A DNA stretch of 64,000 nt from CBDHEY01 sp965262305 (GTDB taxonomy: Bacteria > Pseudomonadota > Gammaproteobacteria > Pseudomonadales > Cellvibrionaceae), in NCBI GenBank assembly GCA_965262305.1, contig CBDHEY010000002.1, positions 1,302,001 through 1,366,000 of the forward strand, written 5' to 3'. Position 1 is the stretch's first letter. The number at the start of each line of letters is the position of its first letter. Position numbers and translations under genes: made by a program. This document shows, piece after piece, positions 9,140-17,319 of the stretch. The notes beneath the pieces were generated by a model. It saw only the letters and a list, made by a program, of their open reading frames with translations. It was not told the DNA's origin and did no database searches.

Positions 9140-10114
9140 ATGAAACTGCAGCAGTTGCGTTATATTTGGGAAGTAGCTCATCACGAATTAAACGTGTCGG
9201 CAACGGCCCAAAGCTTATACACATCCCAACCAGGAATTAGTAAGCAAATTCGCTTACTTGAAGATGAATTGGGTGTGGAAATTTTTTCTCGAAGTGGAAA
9301 ACATCTCACCAGAATTACTCCCGCGGGCGAAGCTATTTTGCGTACGGCTGGAGAGATTCTGCGCAAAGTTGAGAGTATCAAACAGGTAGCCCAAGAATTT
9401 AGTAATGAGAAGAAGGGAAGCTTGTCTCTTGCGACAACACATACTCAAGCTCGTTACGCTCTTCCAAATGTGATTGGGTCATTTATTGAAAGGTACCCAG
9501 ATGTTTCTTTGCATATGCATCAGGGAACGCCAATGCAAATCTCCGAGATGGCGGCTGATGGTTCGGTAGATTTTGCTATAGCAACAGAAGCCATGGAGCT
9601 GTTTAGCGACTTAATCATGTTACCGTGTTACAAGTGGAACAGAAGTATTTTAGTTCCGCGAAATCACCCGCTATGCCAAGTTTCTCAGCTTACCTTAGAA
9701 GACGTTGCCAAGCATCCTATAGTGACCTATGTGTTTGGCTTTACTGGTCGCTCTAAGCTCGATGAAGCTTTTATGGAACGTGGACTTGCGCCAAAAGTTG
9801 TCTTTACTGCAGCTGATGCCGACGTTATTAAGACATATGTTCGTTTGGGGTTAGGTGTCGGTATTGTCGCTAAGATGGCTTATGATGAGGAAGAAGACAA
9901 AGACCTTGTTGCGCTTGATGCAAGTCATTTATTTAGTACGAGCACGACTAAGATCGGATTTCGAAGAGGGACCTTCTTGCGTGGATTTATGTATGAATTC
10001 ATCGAGTTATTTGCTCCTCACCTCAAGCGAGAGCTTGTCGCTGAAGCCTTTAACCGACATTCAAAAATCGAAATTGATGAACTCTTTCAACATGTTGAGT
10101 TGCCTGAGTTTTAA
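9140..10114 (+). CDS. cysB: LysR-type regulator CysB
   Basis: CysB is the LysR-family activator of the cysteine regulon; it senses N-acetylserine and sulfide. From ATG 9140 the protein has 324 residues, the length I recall for E. coli CysB, and starts MKLQQLRYIWEV as the family does. The winged helix (SATAQSLYTSQPGISKQIRLLE) is followed by GSLSLATTHTQARYALP and the ligand-domain stretch RYPDVSLHMHQGTP. A longer reading from 9071 adds 23 residues that do not look like CysB, whereas ATG 9140 has GGAGG at 9131-9135, so 9140 is preferred. It is followed by a strong terminator and faces the APS reductase gene, one of its expected targets. Confidence 0.96.
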   Translation: MKLQQLRYIWEVAHHELNVSATAQSLYTSQPGISKQIRLLEDELGVEIFSRSGKHLTRITPAGEAILRTAGEILRKVESIKQVAQEFSNEKKGSLSLATTHTQARYALPNVIGSFIERYPDVSLHMHQGTPMQISEMAADGSVDFAIATEAMELFSDLIMLPCYKWNRSILVPRNHPLCQVSQLTLEDVAKHPIVTYVFGFTGRSKLDEAFMERGLAPKVVFTAADADVIKTYVRLGLGVGIVAKMAYDEEEDKDLVALDASHLFSTSTTKIGFRRGTFLRGFMYEFIELFAPHLKRELVAEAFNRHSKIEIDELFQHVELPEF

Positions 10115-10133
10115 TGTTTATACGTTTATTTAC

Positions 10134-10172
10134 CCAACAAAAAAGCCGGCGTTAAGCCGGCTTTTTTGTTGG
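10134..10172. terminator. Bidirectional rho-independent terminator between cysB and cysH
   Basis: A perfect 17-bp inverted repeat (10134-10150 with 10156-10172) around the loop GTTAA has a GCCGGC core flanked by A-run and T-run, so it can stop transcription from cysB on the plus strand and from the convergent cysH gene on the minus strand. Confidence 0.93.
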
Positions 10173-10246
10173 TATAAGCAGAATTCTAGTTAAAAAATGT
10201 AGGGCATTAACAGGTTATTAATAGCCACACATAAACTACATCCAGA

Positions 10247-11422
10247 CTATAAATAATTTAGGTTTTCATTATTTTCTAAAATTTCATTAATCGCTTCTGA
10301 TTCATCTATCTTCTGATGCAAAACTTCTTTAACGAATTTCATATAAACCGTATAGATTTTGGCCGGTTTTCCTTCTTCCTCTACGATAAAAAATGGTGCT
10401 CGATCAACATTGTGCTTTCGAGCTAATACCATTCCTTCGCTGCTATCGTCTCTTTCATCAGCGATAATAATTTCATTGATAAATTGAATTTGATCTGATG
10501 ACTCTAATCGATCTAGAACATCTGCACATTTTTTACATGGAGAACCATCTTTGAGAATCTTCTTAACTAAGGTGATCTTTGATTGAGAAGAGAGCTCTAT
10601 CGAATCACCTTGGGTATCGACGTTAGCGTCAGTTACGTTTGACTCAGTGTTAGTATCTTGAGAGACCAGTTGTTCTTGCTGAGTGTTTTGGCTTGCATGC
10701 AGTCCACACTCTTTTTGGGTCGCTTCTTCCCACCACCAACGACCTTCACGTTCATGCTGGCCGGGTAATATTGGCTTCGTGCAAGGTTCGCATCCAATTG
10801 AAATAAACCCTTTTTCATGTAGGCTGTTATAAAGTACGCCTTCATTTCGGATATATTGCCAAACTTGATCCGACGTCCAATTTGCGAGAGGGTTAAACTT
10901 AACCAACTTTTCCGAAGGTCGAGCAAATGCTAGATCGTCTTCCACCACAGGTATCTCGTTTCGGGTTGGGCTTTGGTCTTTTCGTTGTCCTGTGATCCAT
11001 GCATCAAGCGTTAAAAGGTATTGGCTAAGTGGAGCGACCTTGCGTATGCCACAGCATTCCTTATGGTCATCTTGATAAAAACTGAACAGTCCTTTTTCTG
11101 CAACCAGATTTTGCACAGCCTGAGCATCTGGAAATAATACCTTTAGAGTAACATCGTAATATTTGCGAATTTTATCGATGAATTGGTACGTTTCAGGATG
11201 AAGCCTTCCTGTATCCAGGCAAAATACGTCGACACCTGGTCGAATTTTAGCGGCCATATCGACAAGCGCCACATCCTCTGAGCCACTAAATGAAATAGCA
11301 ATTCGATCGAATTGTTCAAAAGCATACTCTAAGATAGTTTGGGGCGATGAGTTCTGCAATTGATGATCTAAGTCAATTGCATTTATTTTTACGTGACTCG
11401 AATTATTCATTAAATACTTCAC
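10247..11422 (-). CDS. cysH: Assimilatory APS reductase CysH with C-terminal CxxC redox domain
   Basis: Residues 1-245 match the Pseudomonas-type CysH that reduces adenylyl sulfate to sulfite: the PP-loop-like SFSGSEDVALVDMA, the four [4Fe-4S] cysteines (Cys123-Cys124 in ECCGIRK and Cys211/Cys214 in GCEPCTKP), and catalytic Cys239 in KECGLH. The paired iron-sulfur cysteines point to APS rather than PAPS as substrate. The usual protein stops soon after ECGLH; this one has about 150 more residues: an acidic, Q/N/T-rich linker (about 243-282) and a thioredoxin-like domain with CKKC at 296-299 and a cis-Pro-like RAPFFIVEE. That arrangement parallels plant APS reductases, which carry their own glutaredoxin-like domain. 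The start at 11422 could instead be Met5. Expected to be under CysB control. Confidence 0.9.
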   Translation of the reverse strand: MKYLMNNSSHVKINAIDLDHQLQNSSPQTILEYAFEQFDRIAISFSGSEDVALVDMAAKIRPGVDVFCLDTGRLHPETYQFIDKIRKYYDVTLKVLFPDAQAVQNLVAEKGLFSFYQDDHKECCGIRKVAPLSQYLLTLDAWITGQRKDQSPTRNEIPVVEDDLAFARPSEKLVKFNPLANWTSDQVWQYIRNEGVLYNSLHEKGFISIGCEPCTKPILPGQHEREGRWWWEEATQKECGLHASQNTQQEQLVSQDTNTESNVTDANVDTQGDSIELSSQSKITLVKKILKDGSPCKKCADVLDRLESSDQIQFINEIIIADERDDSSEGMVLARKHNVDRAPFFIVEEEGKPAKIYTVYMKFVKEVLHQKIDESEAINEILENNENLNYL

Positions 11423-11660
11423 CCGAATGGATCATTTTGACCCTTATAAAAATTTATTTCACTAATGTGGTGCCGAAATAAAGAATATCAAATTTCGTTT
11501 GCGTCTATCACGTGAAATCGTTACATTGACGGCTTTTTCGAGCGCCGCTATTGGATAAATTTTACGCTATCTGATGGCTTTAGTTTAGTTTCGGTACTGA
11601 ACAAAGAATAATAAGGCGCCGATTAGATTTTGACCAAAAAAAACCAAATAGGGGATTAAT

Positions 11661-12278
11661 GTGGAAATTGCATGTTTAGATTTAGAAGGCGTACTTATTC
11701 CAGAGATCTGGATTGCTTTTGCAGAGAAAACAGGAATTGAGGCATTAAAAGCGACAACTCGAGATATTCCAGATTATGATGAGCTTATGACCATGCGTTT
11801 GGGAGAGTTGAATAAAGCAGGTTTAGGTTTAAACGAGATTCAAGAAGTAATCGCCACTCTAAGTCCTTTGGATGGCGCAGCCGAATTCCTCGATTGGCTT
11901 AGAGAGCGTTTTCAGGTGGTTATTCTTTCTGATACTTTCTATGAGTTTGCCGGACCATTGATGAAACAATTGGGTTATCCCACACTCTTGTGTCACAAGT
12001 TAACGGTTGATGAATCAGGAAAAGTCGCCGATTACAATCTGCGTCAGGCAAACCCTAAGCGACAAGCCATTGCGGCGTTGAAAACGATTTACTATCGTAC
12101 TATTGCTGCAGGTGACTCATATAACGACACCACTATGCTCGCTGAGGCTGATGCGGGAATCTTGTTTAGTGCGCCGGATAATGTGATCGCTGAATTCCCT
12201 CAGTTTCCTGCAGTCCACACATACGAAGACTTAAAACAAGAATTTATAAATGCGAGTATTAGAGATCTTTCGCTCTAG
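11661..12278 (+). CDS. thrH: ThrH: phosphoserine phosphatase / homoserine phosphotransferase
   Basis: The 205-residue protein is near-collinear with Pseudomonas ThrH as I recall it, a haloacid-dehalogenase enzyme that dephosphorylates phosphoserine and can transfer the phosphate to homoserine. The aspartyl-phosphate motif is CLDLEGVLIPEIW at residues 5-17, motif II is VVILSDTFYEF, the lysine region is KRQAIAAL and motif III is AAGDSYNDTTMLAEA. The gene starts with GTG at 11661, preceded by GGGGATT; an ATG two bases upstream is out of frame and stops quickly. It is divergent from cysH, which links serine supply with sulfate reduction for cysteine synthesis. Confidence 0.95.
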   Translation: MEIACLDLEGVLIPEIWIAFAEKTGIEALKATTRDIPDYDELMTMRLGELNKAGLGLNEIQEVIATLSPLDGAAEFLDWLRERFQVVILSDTFYEFAGPLMKQLGYPTLLCHKLTVDESGKVADYNLRQANPKRQAIAALKTIYYRTIAAGDSYNDTTMLAEADAGILFSAPDNVIAEFPQFPAVHTYEDLKQEFINASIRDLSL

Positions 12279-12316
12279 TCGCCGCCAAATTTAATATGCA
12301 GATTCTTATATCGAAG

Positions 12317-12365
12317 GGCCCGAAGTACCATATTTTCCGAACTTATCTTTTAATACATTCGGGCC
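12317..12365. terminator. Possible terminator hairpin between thrH and pabB
   Basis: GGCCCGAA (12317-12324) and TTCGGGCC (12358-12365) form a perfect 8-bp inverted repeat with a long, AT-rich loop, followed on the plus strand by TATTTTT. It lies between convergent genes and touches the pabB stop codon. The large loop makes it a weak candidate. Confidence 0.4.
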
Positions 12366-13708
12366 TATTTTTCACCAGAAAGCGTTTTTAGTATTAGATT
12401 CACTTTATCTATTGACTCCTGATATTCCTCTTCTGGATTTGAGTCTGCAACAATGCCTCCTCCTCCCCAGCAATGCACTTTACGATCTTTTGTGACGAGT
12501 GCTGTTCTTATCGCGATATTCGAATCTAACTTCCCGTGTGCGCTTACATAAAACACAGAACCACAATAAATTTCTCTTGAATGAGATTCGAGTTCATTGA
12601 TGATTTCCATCGCTCTTTTTTTTGGGGCTCCTGTAATTGAACCTCCTGGAAAACACGAGTTAAAAAGAGTGAGCGGTGATATCTCTGGTTTTAACTCACC
12701 AACGACTTCACTCACAAGGTGATGCACATTAGCGTAGCTTTCAAGTGAAAAGAGCGCGGGCGTTTTAACACTGAATGCAGTACAGTTTTTACTGAGATCA
12801 TTTCTTAACAAATCGACAATCATTAAATTTTCGGCCCGGTTTTTATCACTATTTATAAGCGTTTTGGCGATTTGGTTGTCTTGTTCTAAGTTTTTTCCTC
12901 TAGAGGCTGTTCCTTTTATAGGGCGGGTTCTTACTTTGCCGTTTTCTATTGCAATGAATTGTTCTGGTGACAGACAAAGTATTCGATCTTCGTTTAACGA
13001 CAGGTAGCAAGAATAGGGGCTTGGTAATCGCCGTCGCAACGCGAGATAAGCTTCATCCGAATCGCCATAAAATGCGCCACTAAATTTTTGTGAAAAGTTA
13101 ATTTGATACGCATCACCATTAAATAGGTATTTTTTTATTTCCTCTATCGCTTTGATGTATTGATCTTTATCTAATTCGTGATCGATCTTGGCAAATACAG
13201 GGTTATATTCATGACCTTCAGGACATTGTTTTTTTGTGTGAGTATTATTTATAAGGTCTAGTATGTTTGAAATAAATGTATCTTCTTTTTGTTTTTGGTA
13301 TACCACATAAGCTTGTCTTAATGCATGATCTTGAATTAACGCCCAATCAAAAATTCCGACTTTGCTTGATGTTTGGTCGGGAATTTTTGGGTTTATTCCA
13401 AACTCGTTTATATTATGACTGTAGTTGTAGTATCCGATAGCTCCACCCAAAAATGGTATGGATTTATGATGTGCTTTGAGTAACGAAGTATCAATGCAAA
13501 GGCTGGAAATTTTATCTTCCAGTTCTTGGTTGCCAGGGTTATCTAGAATTTCGAGTGGCACCGCCGAAATAATATCAAAACGACCATAGTGAGATCCCGG
13601 TTTACCACTGTCTAACCAAACACGTTTTTCTAAGGGTTTTAGGCTGTTAAAATAATGAGAAGAATCTGATAAATAGGGGACTTTTTTTAACGTGACTATG
13701 TTTGACAT
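12365..13708 (-). CDS. pabB: Aminodeoxychorismate synthase component I
   Basis: PabB adds ammonia from its glutaminase partner to chorismate, giving 4-amino-4-deoxychorismate for folate synthesis. The 447-residue protein has the chorismate-binding C-terminal half of the anthranilate/ADC synthase family: QINFSQKFSG, VRTRPIKGTASRG, ENLMIVDLLRNDL, FPGGSITGAPKKRAMEII and IAIRTALV. The PIKGT motif has Lys where anthranilate synthase has Ala, which favours PabB over TrpE. The N-terminal half is the usual divergent domain. No pabA or pabC lies beside it. A Rieske protein gene runs divergently from a point 131 bases away. Confidence 0.93.
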   Translation of the reverse strand: MSNIVTLKKVPYLSDSSHYFNSLKPLEKRVWLDSGKPGSHYGRFDIISAVPLEILDNPGNQELEDKISSLCIDTSLLKAHHKSIPFLGGAIGYYNYSHNINEFGINPKIPDQTSSKVGIFDWALIQDHALRQAYVVYQKQKEDTFISNILDLINNTHTKKQCPEGHEYNPVFAKIDHELDKDQYIKAIEEIKKYLFNGDAYQINFSQKFSGAFYGDSDEAYLALRRRLPSPYSCYLSLNEDRILCLSPEQFIAIENGKVRTRPIKGTASRGKNLEQDNQIAKTLINSDKNRAENLMIVDLLRNDLSKNCTAFSVKTPALFSLESYANVHHLVSEVVGELKPEISPLTLFNSCFPGGSITGAPKKRAMEIINELESHSREIYCGSVFYVSAHGKLDSNIAIRTALVTKDRKVHCWGGGGIVADSNPEEEYQESIDKVNLILKTLSGEK

Positions 13709-13839
13709 CTAGAATTCAATAGGACACATATGGAATGGCGTATTTTATTCGAGATATAAGCTTGTTGCCAGTCACTTTGTTGAACGAGAAACACATTCTA
13801 TAATGCTTTAAATTTGGTCCCCAATTGATTGAGGTTTAC

Positions 13840-14154
13840 ATGGCTTATTACCCATTGGAGCAGTTAATTAATTTACAAGATGGTTATCAAAGGGCATATA
13901 AGATTGGAGCTCATAAGCTGTTATTGTGTCACATTGAAGGGCAGACGTATCTCATTGAGAATCGATGTCCTCATATGGATGTGCCTCTAGATCGGGCGAC
14001 TCAGCTGCCGGGAGGAAAAATTCGCTGCAATGCCCACGGAATTGAATTTGATATAGATTCAGGTAAAGCGCTAGGTCCTCTTGCAGGCACTCTTTGTGGT
14101 CTTAAACACTATGATGTTGTATACGAAGGCAGCCAAGTAGGCGTCGAATTATAA
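13840..14154 (+). CDS. Rieske [2Fe-2S] ferredoxin-like protein
   Basis: This is a small, soluble protein of 104 residues made of one Rieske domain. The two cluster-binding motifs are CPHMDVPL and CNAHGIEFD, giving the Cys-His / Cys-His ligand set. The second motif has an alanine where many Rieske ferredoxins have a proline or another residue. ATG 13840 has GAGG at 13831-13834 directly upstream; a TTG at 13825 would add five residues with no better ribosome site. No oxygenase subunit lies nearby, so its electron transfer partner is unknown. Such proteins can serve dioxygenases or be part of nitrite-reductase-like small subunits. Confidence 0.85.
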   Translation: MAYYPLEQLINLQDGYQRAYKIGAHKLLLCHIEGQTYLIENRCPHMDVPLDRATQLPGGKIRCNAHGIEFDIDSGKALGPLAGTLCGLKHYDVVYEGSQVGVEL

Positions 14155-14216
14155 AATGCGAATATACAACAGACATAGTACCTATTCCTCAATGAAGGTA
14201 GGGTCACCAGCTAAAC

Positions 14217-14900
14217 TCAATGCTTACCCTGTGCAAATAGGGCAATTTTTGCTTTTTCAACGGGGCTTGTGGCGGCTTTATTTGCTAATTCAGCATAATC
14301 ACGAAGCGTCGCTGATGCGGCTTTCCGTCTATCTACACATATATAAGACATACCGTTTCCCGTCACTTGTGGTTTATATCCGAATTTACTAAGGCCCAAT
14401 AATTCTCTGCCAGTTACAATAAAATAACCCCTCACATTCCATATGTCTTCTGTGCTTGAAATCTTCGATACCATATTAAATGTTCTAAATTTATGGATAG
14501 CGCCAAGCATCCAACAATCATTGATTAAAACAGTCCAATTTTTTAGCTTTTGTACATTAATTTTTTTTCCTGGCATGAGATTAAAAGTCGCATCGCTTTT
14601 ACTACCCAAGCCAAACTCTTCATATAATTTAGCGGTATCATCTAAACGCCCTATGTACATATCACCCGTTTCTTCGTTTGATTTTTTGTACACTTTCCAA
14701 GCCGTTGATGTGGTTATACCTGAAACCGTCACCTGTGCGATTCCGGATCTAGGCTCGATATATCCCGTGCCTAGTTGTTTGAGATAATCTTCTCTTCCAA
14801 GTCCTTCAGTACCTGAGTACAGAGTTAATTCGTTTACATTATAATATTTTTGCGCAGTGCGAATCACTTCACTCTTAAATCTAAATTCGTCGTAACTCAT
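14217..14900 (-). CDS. Hypothetical protein, no family recognised
   Basis: The 227-residue protein has no signal peptide or membrane segment and a normal amino acid mix. I recognise no family. Visible features are a helical N-terminus, a central region with GKKINVQKLKNWTVLINDCWMLG that looks alpha/beta, and a C-terminal KAATSPVEKAKIALFAQGKH helix. The ATG at 14900 follows AAAGGTATCAAG, a reasonable ribosome site, which supports expression. It stands alone between the convergent Rieske gene and a GNAT gene, with about 240 bases of AT-rich leader upstream. Confidence 0.6.
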   Translation of the reverse strand: MSYDEFRFKSEVIRTAQKYYNVNELTLYSGTEGLGREDYLKQLGTGYIEPRSGIAQVTVSGITTSTAWKVYKKSNEETGDMYIGRLDDTAKLYEEFGLGSKSDATFNLMPGKKINVQKLKNWTVLINDCWMLGAIHKFRTFNMVSKISSTEDIWNVRGYFIVTGRELLGLSKFGYKPQVTGNGMSYICVDRRKAASATLRDYAELANKAATSPVEKAKIALFAQGKH

Positions 14901-15143
14901 CTTGATACCTTTGTTGGATTAAAACTTTTAGCAGTGAATCAGCTGTCTTTTGTTTCTTATTGTTTTTAAATAAGAGAAGGCTTAAGACTTTCTATTCTTA
15001 ATAGTAAGCGTAAACGAATATGCTAAATCGCTTTGTGTAAAATTCACATCAAATTGTTCGATTAAAGCACATTCTTGATGTTCAAACATTTATTCGTAAT
15101 TTGTAATTATGGAAAAAAGTAAGTTTCTTCGAAGAAGACCAGT

Positions 15144-16082
15144 TTAAATCGATAGCAAATAAAAATTTTCATCAAACTCTGATTGACTTTGCCACAAATA
15201 ATCGAAGTCTTGGAGTAAGTTTTTAGAAGCCGCTTCCGCATTGTAATTTGCAAACCCTTGGCAATTTCTTTCGTCGTTAAAATATAGCAAGTGCTTGTTG
15301 TCGAATATCCAGTAGGATCTGTGTTTCTTTTGAGGTAACTCTCGACATTTTTTTATTTGGATTTTAGAGGGTAGCTTCTGTGATAGTTCAATAATTGGAT
15401 GCCTAATACCAACAAGCTTTGTTGTATCTTGTACTAAAATTTGCACTTCACTAAAGCGGCTATGTCTTGCTAAATTAGAAAGATGATTTAAAAAATCTTC
15501 GTCACTATATAGCAGTGGCGACAGCTCAGAAGTTATTACTTTAAGGTTTCTTAATGCACATCGTGTCATTTGCCGAAGGTGAAGAGTACACTCATCAATA
15601 TTATCAATCAAAGCATCTTCTTGATAAGCATTTGATAAATCTTCTTGTGATGACATATTGAGTACCATTTTTTTATGAGTAATTCCTGCGTCTAAAAAGG
15701 GCTTGCCTGTTATAGTGAAGCCAAATTTTTCATAGAGCCGAATCACATGAAGTTGCGAGTAGAGAAATATTGAATTAATATTTTTTAAGAGAGCGAAATT
15801 GATCGCTGCTTGAATGAGCTTTGCACCAATTCCGTAATGCCGAAAGGGCATAAGGACACTGAATCTACCTAGTTGTCCATTTGCTAAAATTCTGGCGGTT
15901 CCTGTAGGCTTGCCATTTAGATACGCTAGTAGATGATACGTATCTTCACTGGAGTCGAGTCCGTCCCATTCTTCTTCTTCAGAAACGCCTTGCTCTTCGA
16001 TAAAAACAGCTCTTCGAATCGCGCTAATTTCAAACCTATGCGCTTCCCAGGTGACCGGCTTAACTTCGATATTGTATGGCAT
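15144..16082 (-). CDS. GNAT acetyltransferase with C-terminal DUF7931-type domain
   Basis: Residues 1-145 form a GNAT N-acetyltransferase domain like ElaA: RRAVFIEEQGVSEEEEWDG, then the acetyl-CoA loop FRHYGIGAKLIQAAINFA and YEKFGFTITGKPFLDAGITHKKM. The remaining 165 residues match the domain often found fused to this acetyltransferase in gammaproteobacteria (DUF7931 as I recall the name), with the stretch SRFSEVQILVQDTTKLVGIRHPIIELSQ split across a helical pair. Substrate is unknown. The gene follows roxA in the same direction with 67 bases between, an order I recall in Pseudomonas relatives. Confidence 0.8.
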   Translation of the reverse strand: MPYNIEVKPVTWEAHRFEISAIRRAVFIEEQGVSEEEEWDGLDSSEDTYHLLAYLNGKPTGTARILANGQLGRFSVLMPFRHYGIGAKLIQAAINFALLKNINSIFLYSQLHVIRLYEKFGFTITGKPFLDAGITHKKMVLNMSSQEDLSNAYQEDALIDNIDECTLHLRQMTRCALRNLKVITSELSPLLYSDEDFLNHLSNLARHSRFSEVQILVQDTTKLVGIRHPIIELSQKLPSKIQIKKCRELPQKKHRSYWIFDNKHLLYFNDERNCQGFANYNAEAASKNLLQDFDYLWQSQSEFDENFYLLSI

Positions 16083-16149
16083 AGTGTATTATTTTATTAA
16101 GTTAGATTCTTTTTGGCACCTACGCTATCAGACTAATTTTGAATAAGAC

Positions 16150-17304
16150 CTATCGACTTTCTAATAAGTTTAGCTGGTTTAAACGCGTTATGAGAGATGA
16201 ATCATGAGAATTACAATAATCTGCAACTAAAAAATACGCATAGTTAGAGAGCGTTTTGGCAAATTCAAGCGTACAGGTAAACTCTTGACCATTTATATAG
16301 CATGTGGCTAAAGTTTCGTGCTCCGTTGGCTTGCTTTTTATGTACGCACAACGTGAATAGAGCGATAATCTAAGAGTACTATCGTCTGAAATTTGATTGT
16401 CAAACTCGTTAGTATCATGTTCGCTTGGATAATTTAACTGTGTGACATAGCAACCTAACCAATGCTTTATCTTCGACTCGTCGTTAACAAGTTGAGTAAT
16501 TATTTCCTTAAAGTGCGAGACTGCCGCTTCGGAAATTTCCCCGCTACAAGTTTGATTCTCTTGGTGCTTATCAAAGTATCTTTTATCTTCCGTAAAAAAA
16601 GATGCGAGCTCTTCCGAGTAATCGAGAAGTATTTCTGCGTGGCTTGGTGCACGAAAACCAATTGAATAGGTAATTGAATTGCCGATGGCTTCTCCCCAAT
16701 GCGCTGTTTTAGCGGGTACATAAAGTAAGTCTCCAGGTTCTACAACATATTCCTCATAACATTCAAATTCCTGGAGTAATCTCATTGGTTGAAATGGAAC
16801 TAAGGGCGATTCCGAATTGCATTTTTGCCCCAATCGCCAGCGACGTTTTCCTTCACCTTGCAATAAGAAGACATCGTAGTAATCAAAGTGTGGGCCTACT
16901 CCTCCTTTATCTGGAGCATAGCTCACCATAATGTCATCAAGTCGCCAGTTTGGAATAAAACGAAACGCATCGAGTAAATTATTTATTTCTGGAATCAGAC
17001 TGTCAACGTGTTCAACTAAAAGACTCCAATTCGTATCAGGTAACTTTGAAAACTGTGATTCTTCGATTGGACCATGAGTAACTTGCCAGTCATTCGAATT
17101 AGGATCTTCAATAACTAATCGAGAAGTGACTCCATCTTCAAGAGACAATCCGGCGAGTTCATCGCCAGATAAAGGAGAAATAAAATTTGGGAAGGCGTTT
17201 TTAATTAACAGAGGTTTTTCTTGCCAATAGTTTTTTAAAAAACTCTCTATAGATTGATCACCTAATTTCTTTAATCTTGTAAAATGATTCATGGTATTCG
17301 CCAC
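16150..17304 (-). CDS. roxA: Ribosomal protein L16 arginine hydroxylase RoxA (JmjC/cupin)
   Basis: This is the YcfD/RoxA family of 2-oxoglutarate/Fe(II) oxygenases that hydroxylate an arginine of ribosomal protein L16. Its N-terminus has the family's DELAGLSLEDGVTSRLV and TNWSLLVEHVDSL. The iron ligands are the HFD triad start in GPHFDYYDVFLLQGEGKRRW and the later His in AKTAHWGEAIGNSITYS; GFRAPSHAEIL follows. The C-terminal winged-helix-like part is more diverged. The reading begins at a GTG (17304); an ATG four codons in (17292) is equally possible, and neither has a strong ribosome site. It lies 15 bases after purB and is probably co-transcribed with it. Confidence 0.92.
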   Translation of the reverse strand: MANTMNHFTRLKKLGDQSIESFLKNYWQEKPLLIKNAFPNFISPLSGDELAGLSLEDGVTSRLVIEDPNSNDWQVTHGPIEESQFSKLPDTNWSLLVEHVDSLIPEINNLLDAFRFIPNWRLDDIMVSYAPDKGGVGPHFDYYDVFLLQGEGKRRWRLGQKCNSESPLVPFQPMRLLQEFECYEEYVVEPGDLLYVPAKTAHWGEAIGNSITYSIGFRAPSHAEILLDYSEELASFFTEDKRYFDKHQENQTCSGEISEAAVSHFKEIITQLVNDESKIKHWLGCYVTQLNYPSEHDTNEFDNQISDDSTLRLSLYSRCAYIKSKPTEHETLATCYINGQEFTCTLEFAKTLSNYAYFLVADYCNSHDSSLITRLNQLNLLESR

Positions 17305-17319
17305 TAAATTTTACTCAGG

